Shown here one piece after another: positions 11,631 through 22,809 of a stretch of DNA of 64,000 nucleotides. Every line of letters begins with the position of its first letter. The first letter of the stretch is position 1. The position numbers and the translations under genes are program-made. The stretch lies in assembly GCF_014066305.1 (NCBI RefSeq), contig NW_023501148.1, positions 324,501 to 388,500 on the forward strand, in the 5' to 3' direction. Below the pieces are notes generated by a model. It was not told where the DNA came from, did no database searches, and saw nothing but the letters and a program-made list of their open reading frames with translations. This stretch comes from Letharia columbiana (Eukaryota > Ascomycota > Lecanoromycetes > Lecanorales > Parmeliaceae).

Positions 11631-12085
11631 CGAGTAAAGGTCTATAAATTAAATTCATAATCATTTTTTTAATTAGGGCTATCGAGTAAGTAGATAAGCG
11701 ATCTTTAATAAGCGGTCTTTAGTGAGCGAACTTTGGTGAGCGATATTTGAATTCCTTACGCTTTAATAATTATAGAACTAAATTTTCAAATTCTTAAAAA
11801 TTCGAAAAGCACAAATAGCGCTTTAAAATTTAAAAAAAAATCTCAAAATTTTAATAGAAAACAAAAAAGTTAATTCTATATGTTAATAATATATTTCTAT
11901 TTTTTTAATAAGGAGAGCGAAGAGGGCGAGATTTTAATAGTTATAAATGCTAATTTATTTATCTACGATAATTTAGCCGATCTAATTAAAGAGCGTAGCG
12001 AACTCAAATTAATAATTAACTATATATATAAATTCAAAATTTTTAAGCTTAGCTCTATCTTATTCTTTTATATATATTAATTATA
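11631..12085 (+). repeat. Repeat family 1, best-preserved copy
   Basis: It begins CGAGTAAAGGTCTATAAATT and ends TATCTTATTCTTTTATATATATT, about 455 bp. The 3' part keeps a 66-codon frame (11,880-12,080) containing NLADLIKERSEL, also found in frame in the reverse copy at 30,936-31,573. That short frame is probably a relic of coding or merely the least mutated segment; by itself it is not a gene I would call. Confidence 0.65.
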
Positions 12086-12569
12086 TTAAAATCTCGAATA
12101 TAATCTTTAATAAAGCTCGATCTTATAGTAAATAATATTATATTTATTTCGCTATTATTATAATAATAATATAAAGTTTAATAATAGTAATAAATTTATA
12201 TAAGAGATATAATAGTCTTTCTTAATAGTACTTATTTACTTTTAAATAAATGTAAATTAAAACTTATTCTTTAACTTAATATATTTATTTATATTTAATC
12301 TTATTCTTTTTTTATTACTTTATTTTAATAAATCTATAAAAAGTTATTTAAAGTAATAAATAATTAACTAGTATTAGATATAAACTTCTTTTATAATTTT
12401 CTAATAGTATTTTTTTTTAATTTATAAATTAATTAATTAATTAAATTTATATATTAATAATATTAAGAGTTTAAATATAAAGTTATTTCTAGAATTATAT
12501 TAAAGTTTAACATAGAAATTTCTATTTTATTAAAGTTTCTAAATCTATTAAATAATAATTATAATATTA

Positions 12570-13345
12570 TAATAGAAGTAAAGATCTATAAATTAAATTT
12601 ATAATTATTTCTTTTAATTAGAGCTATCGAGCGAACTTTAATAAGCGATATTTAAATTCTTTATCTTTAAATATTTATAAGACTAAATTTAATAATTCTT
12701 TTTTTATCTAAAAGTCTATATTATATTCTATAATTTTAAAAAAGAATTAAGAAATTCTAATAGAAAATAAAAATATTATTCTAAAATTAAATAATATATC
12801 TCTATTTTTTAATTAGAGCTATCGAGCGAACTTTAATAAGCGATATTTAATTTCTTTACTCTTTAATAATTATAAGACTAAATTTAGAAATTCTTTTATT
12901 TATTTAAAAGTCTATATTTTATTCTATAATTTAAAAAATAAATTTTAAAATTTTAATAGTTTATAAAAATATTATTTTAAAATTAAATAATATATATTTA
13001 TTAAGATTATATAATTATTAAGCGAACTTTAATCAGCGATATTTAAATTTCTTATACTTTAATAATTATAAGATTAAATTTAAAAATTATTTTTTTATTT
13101 AAAAACTTATATTTTATTCTATAATTTAAAAAAAGAAATTTAAAATTTTAATAGAAAATAAAAAAGTTATTCTATATGTTAATAATATATATCTATTTTT
13201 TTAATAATTATAGATATTTATTAAGTTATTTATAATAAGTTAATCGATTTAATTAAAATATATAATAACTTTAAATTTATAATTAATTATATATATAAAT
13301 TTAAGATTTTTAAATTTAACTTTATTTTATTCTTTATTATATATA
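12570..13345 (+). repeat. Repeat family 1, three partial forward copies
   Basis: First halves of the unit start at about 12,570, 12,806 and 13,016, each with the TATCGAGCGAACTTTAATAAGCG motif or a decayed form; only the last continues to the 3' half and its TATTTTATTCTTT end. The first half therefore occurs in tandem without the second half. Confidence 0.6.
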
Positions 13346-13392
13346 TTAATTAGCTATAATATTATTAACTATTATAATATTAACTATAAATT

Positions 13393-13835
13393 AAAATCTA
13401 TAAATGAAATTTATAATAAGTAATTAATTTTTAAATTTAATCTCGAGATTAAATTTAACTCTCGAAGAGTAGTAATAATTTAATTTAAGATTTATCTAGA
13501 ATTATAGACTCGAATTTTATAATTTCTATATTATTTAAAAGTCTAAATTATATTCTATAATTTAAAAAAAGATTAATAGAAATAAGAGAAATTATATTAA
13601 TAATAAATTTATAGAGAATTAATTAACTTTAAATCAATTAAATTTAATTATTAAAAAGTTAATTTTAATATCTATTATAATTTATACTTATTATTTTATT
13701 TTATTTTTACTTTTATAATTTTTTAATTTTTTATTAATTTTATAAATTTTATAATTCTACGATTTTTACGATTTTTATAATTTTTAATTTTTTTAATAAG
13801 AGAGATTTACGAATTGAAATCGAGAATAAAATAAA
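13393..13835 (+). repeat. Repeat family 2, copy A
   Basis: About 440 bp with landmarks AATCTCGAGATTAAA, CTCGAAGAGTA, AATTTAAGATTTA and a 3' end rich in ACGATTTTTACGATT and GAGATTTACGAATTG. The same landmarks occur in the same order at 24,025-24,452. It shares a short 5' motif (TCTATAAAT) and middle motifs with family 1, so the two may be related ends of one element. Confidence 0.6.
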
Positions 13836-14079
13836 ATGGTTTTAAAATTTATTAAAATTATTATTATTTAACTATTTAAGTTTATAATAAAAAGTATTTT
13901 TAATAAAATAAATAGATAATAAATTTTTTATTCTAAAATATTTATAAGACTAAATTTTATAATTCATTTTTATTTTAAGTCTATACTATATTCTATAATT
14001 TAAAAAAAAAATTAAATTTTTTTAATAGAAAATAAATATAATATTCTAAAATTAAATAATATATATCTATTTTTTAATT

Positions 14080-14635
14080 AGAACTATCGAGCGAACTTTA
14101 AAAAGCGATATTTAAATTCTTTATCTTTAAATACTTATAAGACTAAATTTAAATATTTATTTTTTATTTAAAAGTCTATATTATAGTTTATAATTTAAAA
14201 TAAAATAAAATAAATTTTAATAAAAAATTTTAATATTCTTTTAAAATTAAATTATATAGACTTATTTTTTACTTAGAGCTATCGAGCGAACTTTAATAAA
14301 TAAACTTTTAATATATAATATTTACATTTCTTATCTTTTAATAATTATAAAATTTAATCTTAAAATTTTTATATTATTAAAAAGCGTAATCTTTATTCTA
14401 TAGTTAAAAAAGAAAAATTAAATTTTTAATAGAAAATAGTAAAGCTATTAAAAGATTAAAAATAAGTTAAAAGATTATTTAATAGTTATAGACGCTAATT
14501 TATTTATTCTAGATAACTTAGCTAATCTAATCGAAGAGCGTAGATCTAACGAATTTATAATTAATTATATATATAAATTTAAGATTTTTATGCTTAACTC
14601 TATCTTATTCTTTTATATATACTAATTATAATAAA
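14080..14635 (+). repeat. Repeat family 1, forward copies
   Basis: Two first halves (TATCGAGCGAACTTTAAAAAG at about 14,084 and TATCGAGCGAACTTTAATAAA at about 14,279); the second continues into the 3' half with GATAACTTAGCTAATCTAAT, GAAGAGCGTAG and the conserved end at about 14,630. Confidence 0.6.
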
Positions 14636-14879
14636 AAATATAATAAAAATTTATTTAAATCTTTAATATTAGCTATTATAATAGATTAGAATAATAGATT
14701 ATTTAAATAAATTATAATAGTAGCTATAGTAATAGTAATTATCTATATCGAATATATCGAATTTAAGAGCGTATAAATAAGAATAACGTATAAATAAGAG
14801 TAATAGACTAGCTATTAGAATAAGTAATAGTTTTATCGAGATAGATCTACTAGTTAAATAAAATATCGCGACGCGTTAT

Positions 14880-16001
14880 TATTCTTCTTTTCTATATCTA
14901 TATTATAACTAATCTAGATTATATTATTATTAAATCTTCTAAAATTAAGAATAATAAAAAGACTTAGTATAATACTTTTATTCGAAAAGCTATATAAAAA
15001 GTAATCTAAGTCTTTAAAGATAAAATCTCTCGAAAAGAGCTTTTTTTAAATATAAAGTCTCGAAGTATATTAAATTTCGAAAACTTATAGTTAAATCTTC
15101 TTATAGTCGATATATAAATTCTAAAATAAAATAAAAGCTATCTATAAAGAAACTACGTGAAATTATTAATTAAATTAAAAATTATTTTAAGAGATATACT
15201 ATAACTTAAGATCTTCTTATTATAAAATTTAAGCTTTATATTAATATATAAACGTTATAATAAGATTATTATAGACTCGAATATTATTATTATTAAGCTT
15301 ATTAACGACGTTATTTATAATTAGAAGTTTTAATTAAGAGATAAAATTTTTATTAATATTATATAGTCTAATAAGAAGAATAAAAAGATATTCGATTCTC
15401 TAATAAGATTTATTTTACTATAGAATAAGAAGCTTAAATTTATATTACTCGATTTTACGATAAACGATATAAATCGAATAATTAATAATATAAGTCTTAA
15501 ATAAATTCTTATATATTATATTATTAAGGGGCTATAAAATAGAATTATAAAAGTAAATTAATACTCTATTAAGACGAAATAAGATTCGAAAATTTAGATA
15601 TATTACGTTACGTTAAAATTTTTAAAGAGAAATCGAGATATTTATAATACGTATAATTAATATAATATCTCGAGAAAAATATAGTTTTAAAAGAAGATAA
15701 TAACTTTATATATAGCTATCTATCTTAAAAGAATATAGTAGCGATATTTAAGAAGAAATACGATATCGAGTATTATATTAATTACTCGTACTCGCTAGAT
15801 TTATCGTTAATTGAGAATATATAAAGGCTTCTTAAATAACGTGTTAAAAGAAATCGTTATAAGACGAAAGAAGCCTTAAGGAACGTAATTATATACGAGT
15901 GGGAGCAAATTGATTAAAAGGAAATCAACAGATTAATCCTTAGTATGCCTGATCGTATGCAGGAGTGCTTGGATCGGGATGGTATGGGTACCAAGTACTA
16001 G
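14880..16001 (+). pseudogene. RIP-ruined Tc1/mariner transposase
   Basis: The C-terminal part is readable in one frame: SLDLSLIENI, then RLLK and RVKRNRYKTKEALRNVI, EWEQID, and the intact tail LILSMPDRMQECLDRDG to a TAG at 15,999-16,001. The SPDLNPIENVW-like box with its catalytic Glu and the MP-R tail are typical of Tc1/mariner DDE transposases of fungi. The frame has several stops, nearly all TAA/TAG at places expecting Gln or Trp. Upstream of about 15,400 the sequence is too AT-rich to read and the start is a guess. The last 30 codons are almost unmutated, so the RIP edge lies within the gene at about 15,900. Confidence 0.65.
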
Positions 16002-16258
16002 AAATCATGTAGTCAAATAATGGTGTTTTGGTGTCTTAGTGTTTTGGTGGGGGAGTACCTCGACAAAACTGCCACTTACTCTGACAGCCAGCTGGTGGAA
16101 AGAGTATGTCGGATCTATCGGATTTAAGATGGCGTAAATGGGGGTAGATACATACGATTATCGTGTTGCACATTCGTCTCAGTTTCTTCTGTTTTCTTTT
16201 CACCTTACAGCACAAACCGACAGCTTCTTCCCCAGCCTATCGTTGGCCATTTAAACCC

Positions 16259-17721
16259 ATGGCTTCATTGCGTCCAGCTGTTCGCGGTCGTGTTGTCGGA
16301 GCTTTGACCTGCCAGAGAGACTCATATATCAGAAACCTCGATACGGAAGTAGTATCATGCAGCCAACTTCTATCGCCAAAGGCCGATCTCTCTGTTATCA
16401 AAACCAAGACCAAGGCAGCCGAAGCTTCCACTAACGAGAAATCTTCTTCTGCTTCTCCACAGTGGTTGATCGAATTTGCTGACTCGGTGCTTTTCCCCGA
16501 GGGCACGTCTCTAACAATTGCCTCCCTCTCTATAACCTCATTATTCTGTGGCTAACGAGCTCTCAGGCGGCGGCCAACCGTCAGACTATGGTACTATTAC
16601 CTCCTTGACCAATTCCTCACCCGACCCTACTCCGATCACATTCGTCACGCGCCAGGGACTTCACTGTGTTTGCCACTCTCCCAAACCCTTGCCACCTGGT
16701 ACTCCTGTACGTCAAGATGTCGACTTTCGGCGTCGTTGGGACCACATGCAACAACATACAGGCCAGCATTTGCTCTCTGCTATCATGGATGGATATGATG
16801 ATCTGGAGACACTTGGATGGGGCATGGGAGCAGGGAATGATATGAGCTATGTGGACGTGCCCCGAAAACCGTCCGACGATGAAATGCAAAGCATTCAAGA
16901 GAACTGCAACGCTGCTATACGACAAAACATTGGGATCACAGTCGAGACCCCTGACAACGCCAAAAGTGACAAGTTGCCTGATGACTATGACAAGGAAGGA
17001 GGAGTTGTCCGTGTTGTTAAGATCGGAAATCTCGACGCCAACACGTAAGCCCGCTCTCGATTTAATTTCTTTAATTCCTTTTTTAGTCGATTGACTTTAC
17101 CACAACAGATGCTGCGGTACTCACCTTCGTCAAACATCGCATATCTCCCTCCTCCTGTTAGGTTCTACTCAGTCCGTCCACTCCACCAAGTGTCGTCTGT
17201 TCTTCACAGCGGGAGACCGAGCTATCAACCTAGCCACAGCTTCTATCCATTCTGTCCGTTCTATTGCGAGACTTGTGTCGTCAGCAACTACTCCTGCAGA
17301 AGTGCTCGCTAATGTGAGTAAGGTGAAAGAGAATGCTACGGAGTTGAAGAAGTCAGAGACGAAACTGCTCACGGACATTGCAAAGTATGAAGCGGATCGT
17401 GTGAAGGCTGTTTTGAGCACCGGGATGAATGCATTCGTTTATCGTGCTGTGCAAGGATTAGACTTCATCAATATGGTTGTTGCTCAAGTCAAAGAAGCCG
17501 TTGAAGAGGGTGCAGTGCTTGTTTTGGCTTCGGGAGAGGGAACCAAAGGAGGTCAAATCGTTATCATTGGGGACAAAGATTCTGTCGAAGACTTTGCCAC
17601 CAAGATTAAGGAAGTGGTACCTGAAATCAAAGGTGGTGGAAAGGGGGGAAGGTGGCAAGGAAAAGTGATTGAATGGCGGAAGGGCGAATTGGAAGCATTG
17701 AAGAAGCAAGCCATCGGCTGA
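16259..17721 (+). CDS. AlaX/AARSD1-type alanyl-tRNA editing protein
   Basis: This stand-alone editing protein hydrolyses Ser-tRNA(Ala) (and Gly-tRNA(Ala)) made in error by alanyl-tRNA synthetase, and resembles the synthetase's editing domain. Exons 16,259-16,502, 16,567-17,044 and 17,109-17,721 give 444 residues, close to the family size. The N-terminal region has the TCQRDSYIR motif and EGGGQPSDYG (residues about 80-90). The zinc site is DHMQQHTGQH (His141, His145) and CCGTH (residues 242-246), both intact. The C-terminal region ends with a Gly/Lys-rich GGGKGGRWQGK, as in this family. Intron 1 needs a GC donor (GAGG then GCACGT), which restores the conserved Gly-Gly-Gly-Gln exactly; intron 2 is GT-AG. 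An upstream in-frame ATG at 16,163 would add 32 hydrophobic residues; the 16,259 start matches the family better. Confidence 0.92.
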
Positions 17722-18402
17722 AGGAGCGAGAAACAGTGACCTCGATGCGAGTGCCGCTGTTCAATGCTGCCCGAGCGTAGATCATAACAGGCTGCTACTC
17801 ATGTGCTGATCTAAACGCCTCTGACGCTTGCATTGGCCCCACTCTTCGAGCTCTTGTTGTTCGATAGAGCTAAGATTTCCCCTTCTCTTTAGGATGTAGC
17901 CATCACACCAGCTTTCTTCGAAAACCGCTGTTAGCAGGGAGAGTGCAGAGCACATTTGCGATTAGCTTAAGGATATACTTTATCTCGAAAGCAAATGCCA
18001 AATGATACTCGGACTTCTGCAACTTTACATAGCAAGTTCAAGCACCCAACTATACCAACTCTGATTCCCATCGTATCGCTTTTGTACCGCTTCAAGTTCA
18101 GTGTAGATGTTGAATCCTTGGACTACGTCGGATAACCGTATAGGCGAGTCCGTATCCCTACATAAAGATACTGTCCTTCCAAGACTTGGACCAAAATCCC
18201 GAGCTCAGCCTCAGACTTTCAATCCCGGCCCCGAAGAAATACAGGGTCTTTGCACGACAGCTTACCCTCTTACGGCTTTCGAGCAGTGACTTGACAGGTT
18301 TCGAACATGCTCATTAAGCGAGTCTCTTTATCAAGCGGTTAAGAATGGTATGGCTGCTTATGGGAACCAGTAGGGCCGTTAAAGCCCTGTGCAAAGACTC
18401 TG
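17722..18402. other. Intergenic, no gene seen
   Basis: Between the AlaX gene and the Tc1 element there is ordinary fungal sequence with only a 60-codon frame of no recognisable character (18,107-18,289). I support no feature here. Confidence 0.6.
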
Positions 18403-18403
18403 T

Positions 18404-18450
18404 ACGAGGGTGGTTTGCAGAAGTCCTTGGACATGCCGAGATTATTCCGG
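18404..18450 (+). repeat. Left terminal inverted repeat of the Tc1 element
   Basis: It begins ACGAGGGTGG and ends ATTATTCCGG; the inverse is at 19,847-19,892. Confidence 0.85.
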
Positions 18451-18509
18451 TTCCCCCACTAAAGATTCCTACTATTTGATAGAGAAGTCTACTTCTTTTC
18501 TACATACCA

Positions 18510-19793
18510 CTAGCATTCAATGCTTAATCCATCACGTTCCTTACACTGTTCTACACGCTTCTGCATGTGACAGTCTTTATCCAATTTGCCTCCTTTAGGC
18601 CCTCTTCGATTACTCCCAAGGATATATTCATCAATTTCCCATTGTTCGATGCGGTCCCACTCCTCTTCAATAGCATCACGTAGTTGTTGATGCGTCATGG
18701 AATGATGTAGCTTGACTCGAGACTTTAAGATACGCCACACGTTCTCAATTGGGTTGAGATCTGGTGAATTGGCTGGCCAATCATCAATGTAATCGAGATC
18801 CATATCGGCTTTGGCCCACCGACAGCAATTGTCTAGAGTTCTGGTACCGGGAGACCCATCGTGGTCTTCCTGAAAGATCATGCCCTCGCCACGTGCCTCC
18901 AGATACTCTTTGCGTTGTCGTACAATAGGAAGAATGTCATGAGTGTACCGTTCCTGAGTCATTGGTCCACCCAATTTGCAATTTTGTTGACGAACCTTCC
19001 CATTTTTGTAACGTTTGTCAACTCCCTCGGTGTATCGATCAAACACTAATCGAGATTTGAACCCCACGGCTACCATGGCCCACACAGAAAATTGAGAAGC
19101 TGCAGTACGACCACGTTTCTGTATGCAATCGCCGCAGGAACGCTCTGATCTGAGGCGTATAACCCAATCCGTATGCCGAGAATTTTGATGAAAATAAGAC
19201 TCATCAGAGAAATAAACCTATTTACGGTCAATTTCTCCAGGATCAGCCTTGAAAACTTGAGAGATATATACCATTTTCCATTTCCACTCCGGCCAATGAT
19301 GCTCTTGACACCATGATTTCCGCTTGCCCGCTTGATCCTGACTTATCCAACTTTTTTGACACGCCCGACACTTGTGATAACCCCACCGATTCATGTGATG
19401 TCGTACGCTATCTGAAGATAAGGGTGGGCCGAACTCCAGAGGTGGATACGCTGGCACGGGGGCGAAATCTGGGGCTAAAGTATCCCAATCCTTGATACGC
19501 TGTAGATACCGACCTTGTAATGAGTGAATCATCTTTTTGATAGTGTCATTGTCGAGTTTGCAAGGTGCTCCGGAATGTGATTTGCCAGGGCGACGAGTAG
19601 AGGGTTCGTAAATAGTGTACTGAGTACTGCGTGGGATATTTGTCTCGGTACGAATTTGGCTGCCGGTATACCCCAATTTCTTCATTCTTTTGACATCGCG
19701 ACGTTTCGGTGTAGGCCACTCGGTATCTGATTGGTGAATAGGATCGGATGAGAAGGTATGTGTACTAACACGCTTGCGTTTAGTACCAGCCAT
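18510..19793 (-). pseudogene. Tc1/mariner transposase, one in-frame TAG
   Basis: The reading frame from the ATG at 19,793 runs 428 codons to 18,510 with a single stop, TAG at 19,220-19,218 (codon 192). It starts MAGTKRKRV, has a helix-turn-helix region (GYTGSQIRTETNIPRSTQY, residues about 40-60), then the DDE catalytic region: Asp in YFSDESYF just after the stop, Asp in FQEDHDGSP, and the box NSPDLNPIENVW with its Glu. This is the full layout of a Tc1/mariner transposase that cuts and pastes the element at TA sites. The stop sits where a CAG-to-TAG change would put it. It could have been active recently or be mobilised by an intact copy elsewhere. Confidence 0.88.
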
Positions 19794-19846
19794 GTGGTGT
19801 GGAGTGGTGTGGATGTGGACATGGGTAGAAAAAGGAGGTAAGCTAC

Positions 19847-19892
19847 CGGAATAATCTCGGCATGTCCAAGGACTTCTGCAAACCACCCTCGT
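19847..19892 (-). repeat. Right terminal inverted repeat of the Tc1 element
   Basis: Inverse of the left end; on the plus strand it reads CCGGAATAATCTCGG to ACCACCCTCGT. Confidence 0.85.
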
Positions 19893-19999
19893 CCCACTCG
19901 GTAGCTACAATGTGACAACTTCGACTCGGCCAGCAAGAAGCTTGGGCGCTACATGCCAACAAGTTCGAGCGTATTCGATGGACCGGCACGGTGCGTGTT

Positions 20000-21518
20000 T
20001 CAATCGATTGTCGATGCAGTCATGACAGACATCTCATCATCCTCAAACCTCCTCACCACGTTTTCGGGCAATTCGACGTCACCCCATCCGCCGGCAAGCG
20101 TCGCATATTCGGGTGTATAACCTGTTGGCCAGAAAGCAGATAGTCGATGCTGGTTTAGGTATATCCAGCATTTCAGAAGATCGTGGTTGAATAAATCGGG
20201 TAGGCCATAAACTTGAAAGGGTTGAGGACCGGAAGTCTTGCGTGTGACACTGTAGTATTCCGATTTTTTACGTTCCTCATCAATGTCTCCACGGGGTGGT
20301 CTGTTGTGGGGTATTCCATTCCCATCAACCTTGAAGACCAACCGTTTTCTGATACTCTCCTTGTTCAGCGAACAACCGTCCCACGAGGAAACCTCATCTA
20401 TCACTCTTTCCCTGCATCTATCTGCTTCGCTACCGGTCAGATTGGTAATGAGCTCAGGGGCAGTTGGATGTTGGTGAGAAACGGTAGAAAACATGTCTGG
20501 TTGGCTTCCCTGGACTTCGTCTCCATCTGCAAAGTCATGTCCAGCCGTTGATGCCGTAGTGGATCCGGTCCGTGAGTTCAGCGATTCTGGTGCTGGATCT
20601 AGGGTTTCCCCCAAAGCTGTTTGTAGCGACTCATTATGGGCTGCGTGATCTCCGGGCGCAGTTTGAAGTTTTTCTAGATACCTGTATTGTCTCCCGTTGA
20701 AGATTACCGAGGTTTGGCTTGAGCTACCGGTGTTTCGTCGATTGAGGTTTGTTGATAGCTCGGGTAGTACTTGTATCGGTGACGAAGGTGCGCTTGGAAT
20801 ATGGGTCAATACTTCTTCTTGTTCTGCTATCAAAGGCCCGTCTGAAGTTTCGAGTAACTCCTCTTCTGCTCGACTGAGGTTTGTTGATGGCTCGGGTAGT
20901 ACTTGTATCGGTGACGAAGGTGCGCTTGGAATATGGGTCAATGCTTCTTCTTGTTCTGCTATCAAAGGCCCGTCTGAAGTTTCGAGTAACTCCTCTTCTG
21001 CTGTTGCGGGTGTGGTATCGGCTAGTTGGTTTTCTGTTGCTGACCGACGGTACTCGAGATATAGAAGCCATGCTCGGGCATGTTCTGCTGCTGAATATTC
21101 TGCTGCTGAAGGAGAGGACATTGATCGCCGGCTAATATTTGGTAGATGACTGAGCTCGAATGAGAACTCGCAGAAGCTAATTATACAGTTAGTATAAAAG
21201 ACGTTGAATTTTCACAAGAGGCCAAAAAAGATTTGAGGTCGCGAAGTTCTATACGTACTTCCATGCGAGTGTGTATATGAATGATAGTATACCAGAAGTT
21301 ATAATACCACCGCGTTTCCATAATCGTAAGCGCTCGTCGAACCTCGAAGATTCATATAACGTATCAGATATCGATGCGTTGTGAAGAAACGGTAGAGTGA
21401 ACGATAAGAGACCATCCACTAAAAGAACGGTGGGTACTGATAGTATGATAGCCAATATCAAGTGACGGGAAAGAATCCATAAACTTGCGGGCGCCTGTAT
21501 ATTCATTGTGATATACAT
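20000..21518 (-). CDS. Two-exon membrane protein, unknown, internal duplication
   Basis: Exon 1 (21,518-21,259) and exon 2 (21,176-20,000) join in phase over an 82-nt intron with donor GTACGT, branch TACTAAC and acceptor TTAG, giving 478 residues. Exon 1 encodes one long hydrophobic stretch (about residues 16-46, containing LILAIILSVPTVLLVDGLL) and a second near residues 72-86, so the N-terminus is membrane-bound. Exon 2 encodes an acidic, Ser/Pro/Thr-rich tail with two nearly identical 44-residue units, a segment with NGRQYRYLEKLQ, and a C-terminal part with GPQPFQVYGLPDLFNHDLL that looks folded. The tail is probably on one side of a membrane, but which compartment is not shown. No family is recognised. 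Confidence 0.65.
20737..21000. repeat. Two 132-bp direct repeats inside the gene
   Basis: Two adjacent 132-bp units encode 44-residue copies (each contains EEELLETSDGPLIAEQEE) that differ at only a few positions. The near identity marks a recent duplication, in frame. Confidence 0.9.
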
Positions 21519-22100
21519 TTTGAAGGTTAATAAGAGGAGATATTAGGGAACGAAGTCAGGTGCTAAATGCTTTGAATACCGTATGAACACGATAATGGCT
21601 ATGAAGGTCTAGTGTAGTGTGAAGACTGGATACTGCCAAGCCACGCTAGGCCCAACTGGGCCATGTGTTGACAATTGGCCTGGAACCGTAACATAACCCC
21701 CATCTTCAAATCACCATGTCCGCATGGCTACTCGTCCCTGCATATCCTGCTTACCAGCCGTTAGAATCCAGAGACGTAAGGCGAGCACTGGTCCTGAATC
21801 TCCATGCCTTTCTCTGTTGCCTTGAGAATCGAATGCCTGCTGTGCATCACAGGCTCACTTGCTGCTGGAGGATCCGGGGACTTGTATTCTCCAAGTTCTT
21901 CTCACTTTTCCTTATCACATGCTAACCCTAGCCCTGTATCCCGTAAATCCACCGGCGTAACCCTATTGCTGTTAGCCGCTAATCCAGCCTTTCACCTATG
22001 TATTAATAGACCTTCTCGTGCTATGAAACCGGTGGCGTAGCTCAGGCGTTGCCGCGTGTCTCGGGGACGTGCTCGTGATATTAGTGCTTGTACTTAATTG
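21519..22100. other. Upstream region, no gene seen
   Basis: It lies upstream of the membrane-protein gene. Short plus-strand frames (21,716-22,040) have no recognisable features. A CTTAAnTGCCCTTATAGCAGnCT motif occurs twice, at about 22,093 and 22,164, at the border of the AT-rich block. Confidence 0.5.
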
Positions 22101-22809
22101 CCCTTATAGCAGGCTTACTCCGGGATCGATATACTTATTTAAGAGATCGTATCGTAATCGTCTTAACTGCCCTTATAGCAGACTCATTATGCTCGTTACC
22201 GTTATCGTAGATTTTACGTTTCTATTTCTAGTAATATAATCTTCTATACTCGTAGATTAACATCGATCTTTACATTATACGTCGTATTTATCGAGCTTTA
22301 AAGTATAAATTTAAGTAGATATAAGTAATCTTTATTTTACTATTTATTTTATATAGAGTTATATACGTAATCTTATCTAATTAAATTACTTATTTCTATC
22401 TTTATTTATAAACTATTTTTATTTATACGCTCTTAAATTTAATTTAAATAATTTAAATAATTATAGCTATTATTACTATATATTTAAAAAATCTAAAATT
22501 TTATATAATAGATATATATAATTTAAATTTATATATAATATAATTTATAATTAAAAGGATATTGAAATTTAAATATAATATAAAGTAATTAATTTTAAAA
22601 TCTAATTTCGATATTAAATTTAACTCTTAAAGAGTAAAAATACTTTAACTTAAGATATATCTAAATTTATAAGATTAAATTATATAATTTTTACTTTCTT
22701 AAAAAGTATTAGTTATTATTTATAATTTTAAAAAAAGATTAAGATATTATAATAGAGAAAAACTTATATTAAATTTAAATTTAAATTTAAATATATATAT
22801 ATATTTTTT

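Larger units (their letters stand above)
6150..15900. repeat. AT-rich block, RIP-degraded repeats, first
   Basis: About 9.7 kb of extreme A+T content, dominated by TA, TAA and TTA steps, with no open frame of length apart from one 66-codon frame at 11,880. GC bases survive in scattered short motifs such as GAGCGTAG and CTATCGAGCG that recur in many copies. This is the pattern left by repeat-induced point mutation, which turns CpA into TpA in repeated DNA of ascomycetes. The block contains several repeat families listed separately; the rest (for example 6,200-10,300) is too altered for me to assign. Confidence 0.85.
18403..19893 (-). mobile_element. Tc1/mariner transposon with 45-bp inverted ends
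   Basis: The left end (about 18,404-18,450) and right end (about 19,847-19,892) are near-perfect inverted repeats beginning ACGAGGGTGGTTTGCAGAAG. The left end is preceded by TA, the usual target; the right flank does not show a TA directly, so the outer edge may have decayed or extend slightly. The element is about 1.49 kb and contains one transposase gene on the minus strand. Confidence 0.85.

Noticed and set aside
11880..12080. 66-codon open frame in the AT block as a gene
   Set aside because: It lies inside a degraded repeat that recurs many times, and most copies have stops there; it is reported as part of the repeat.
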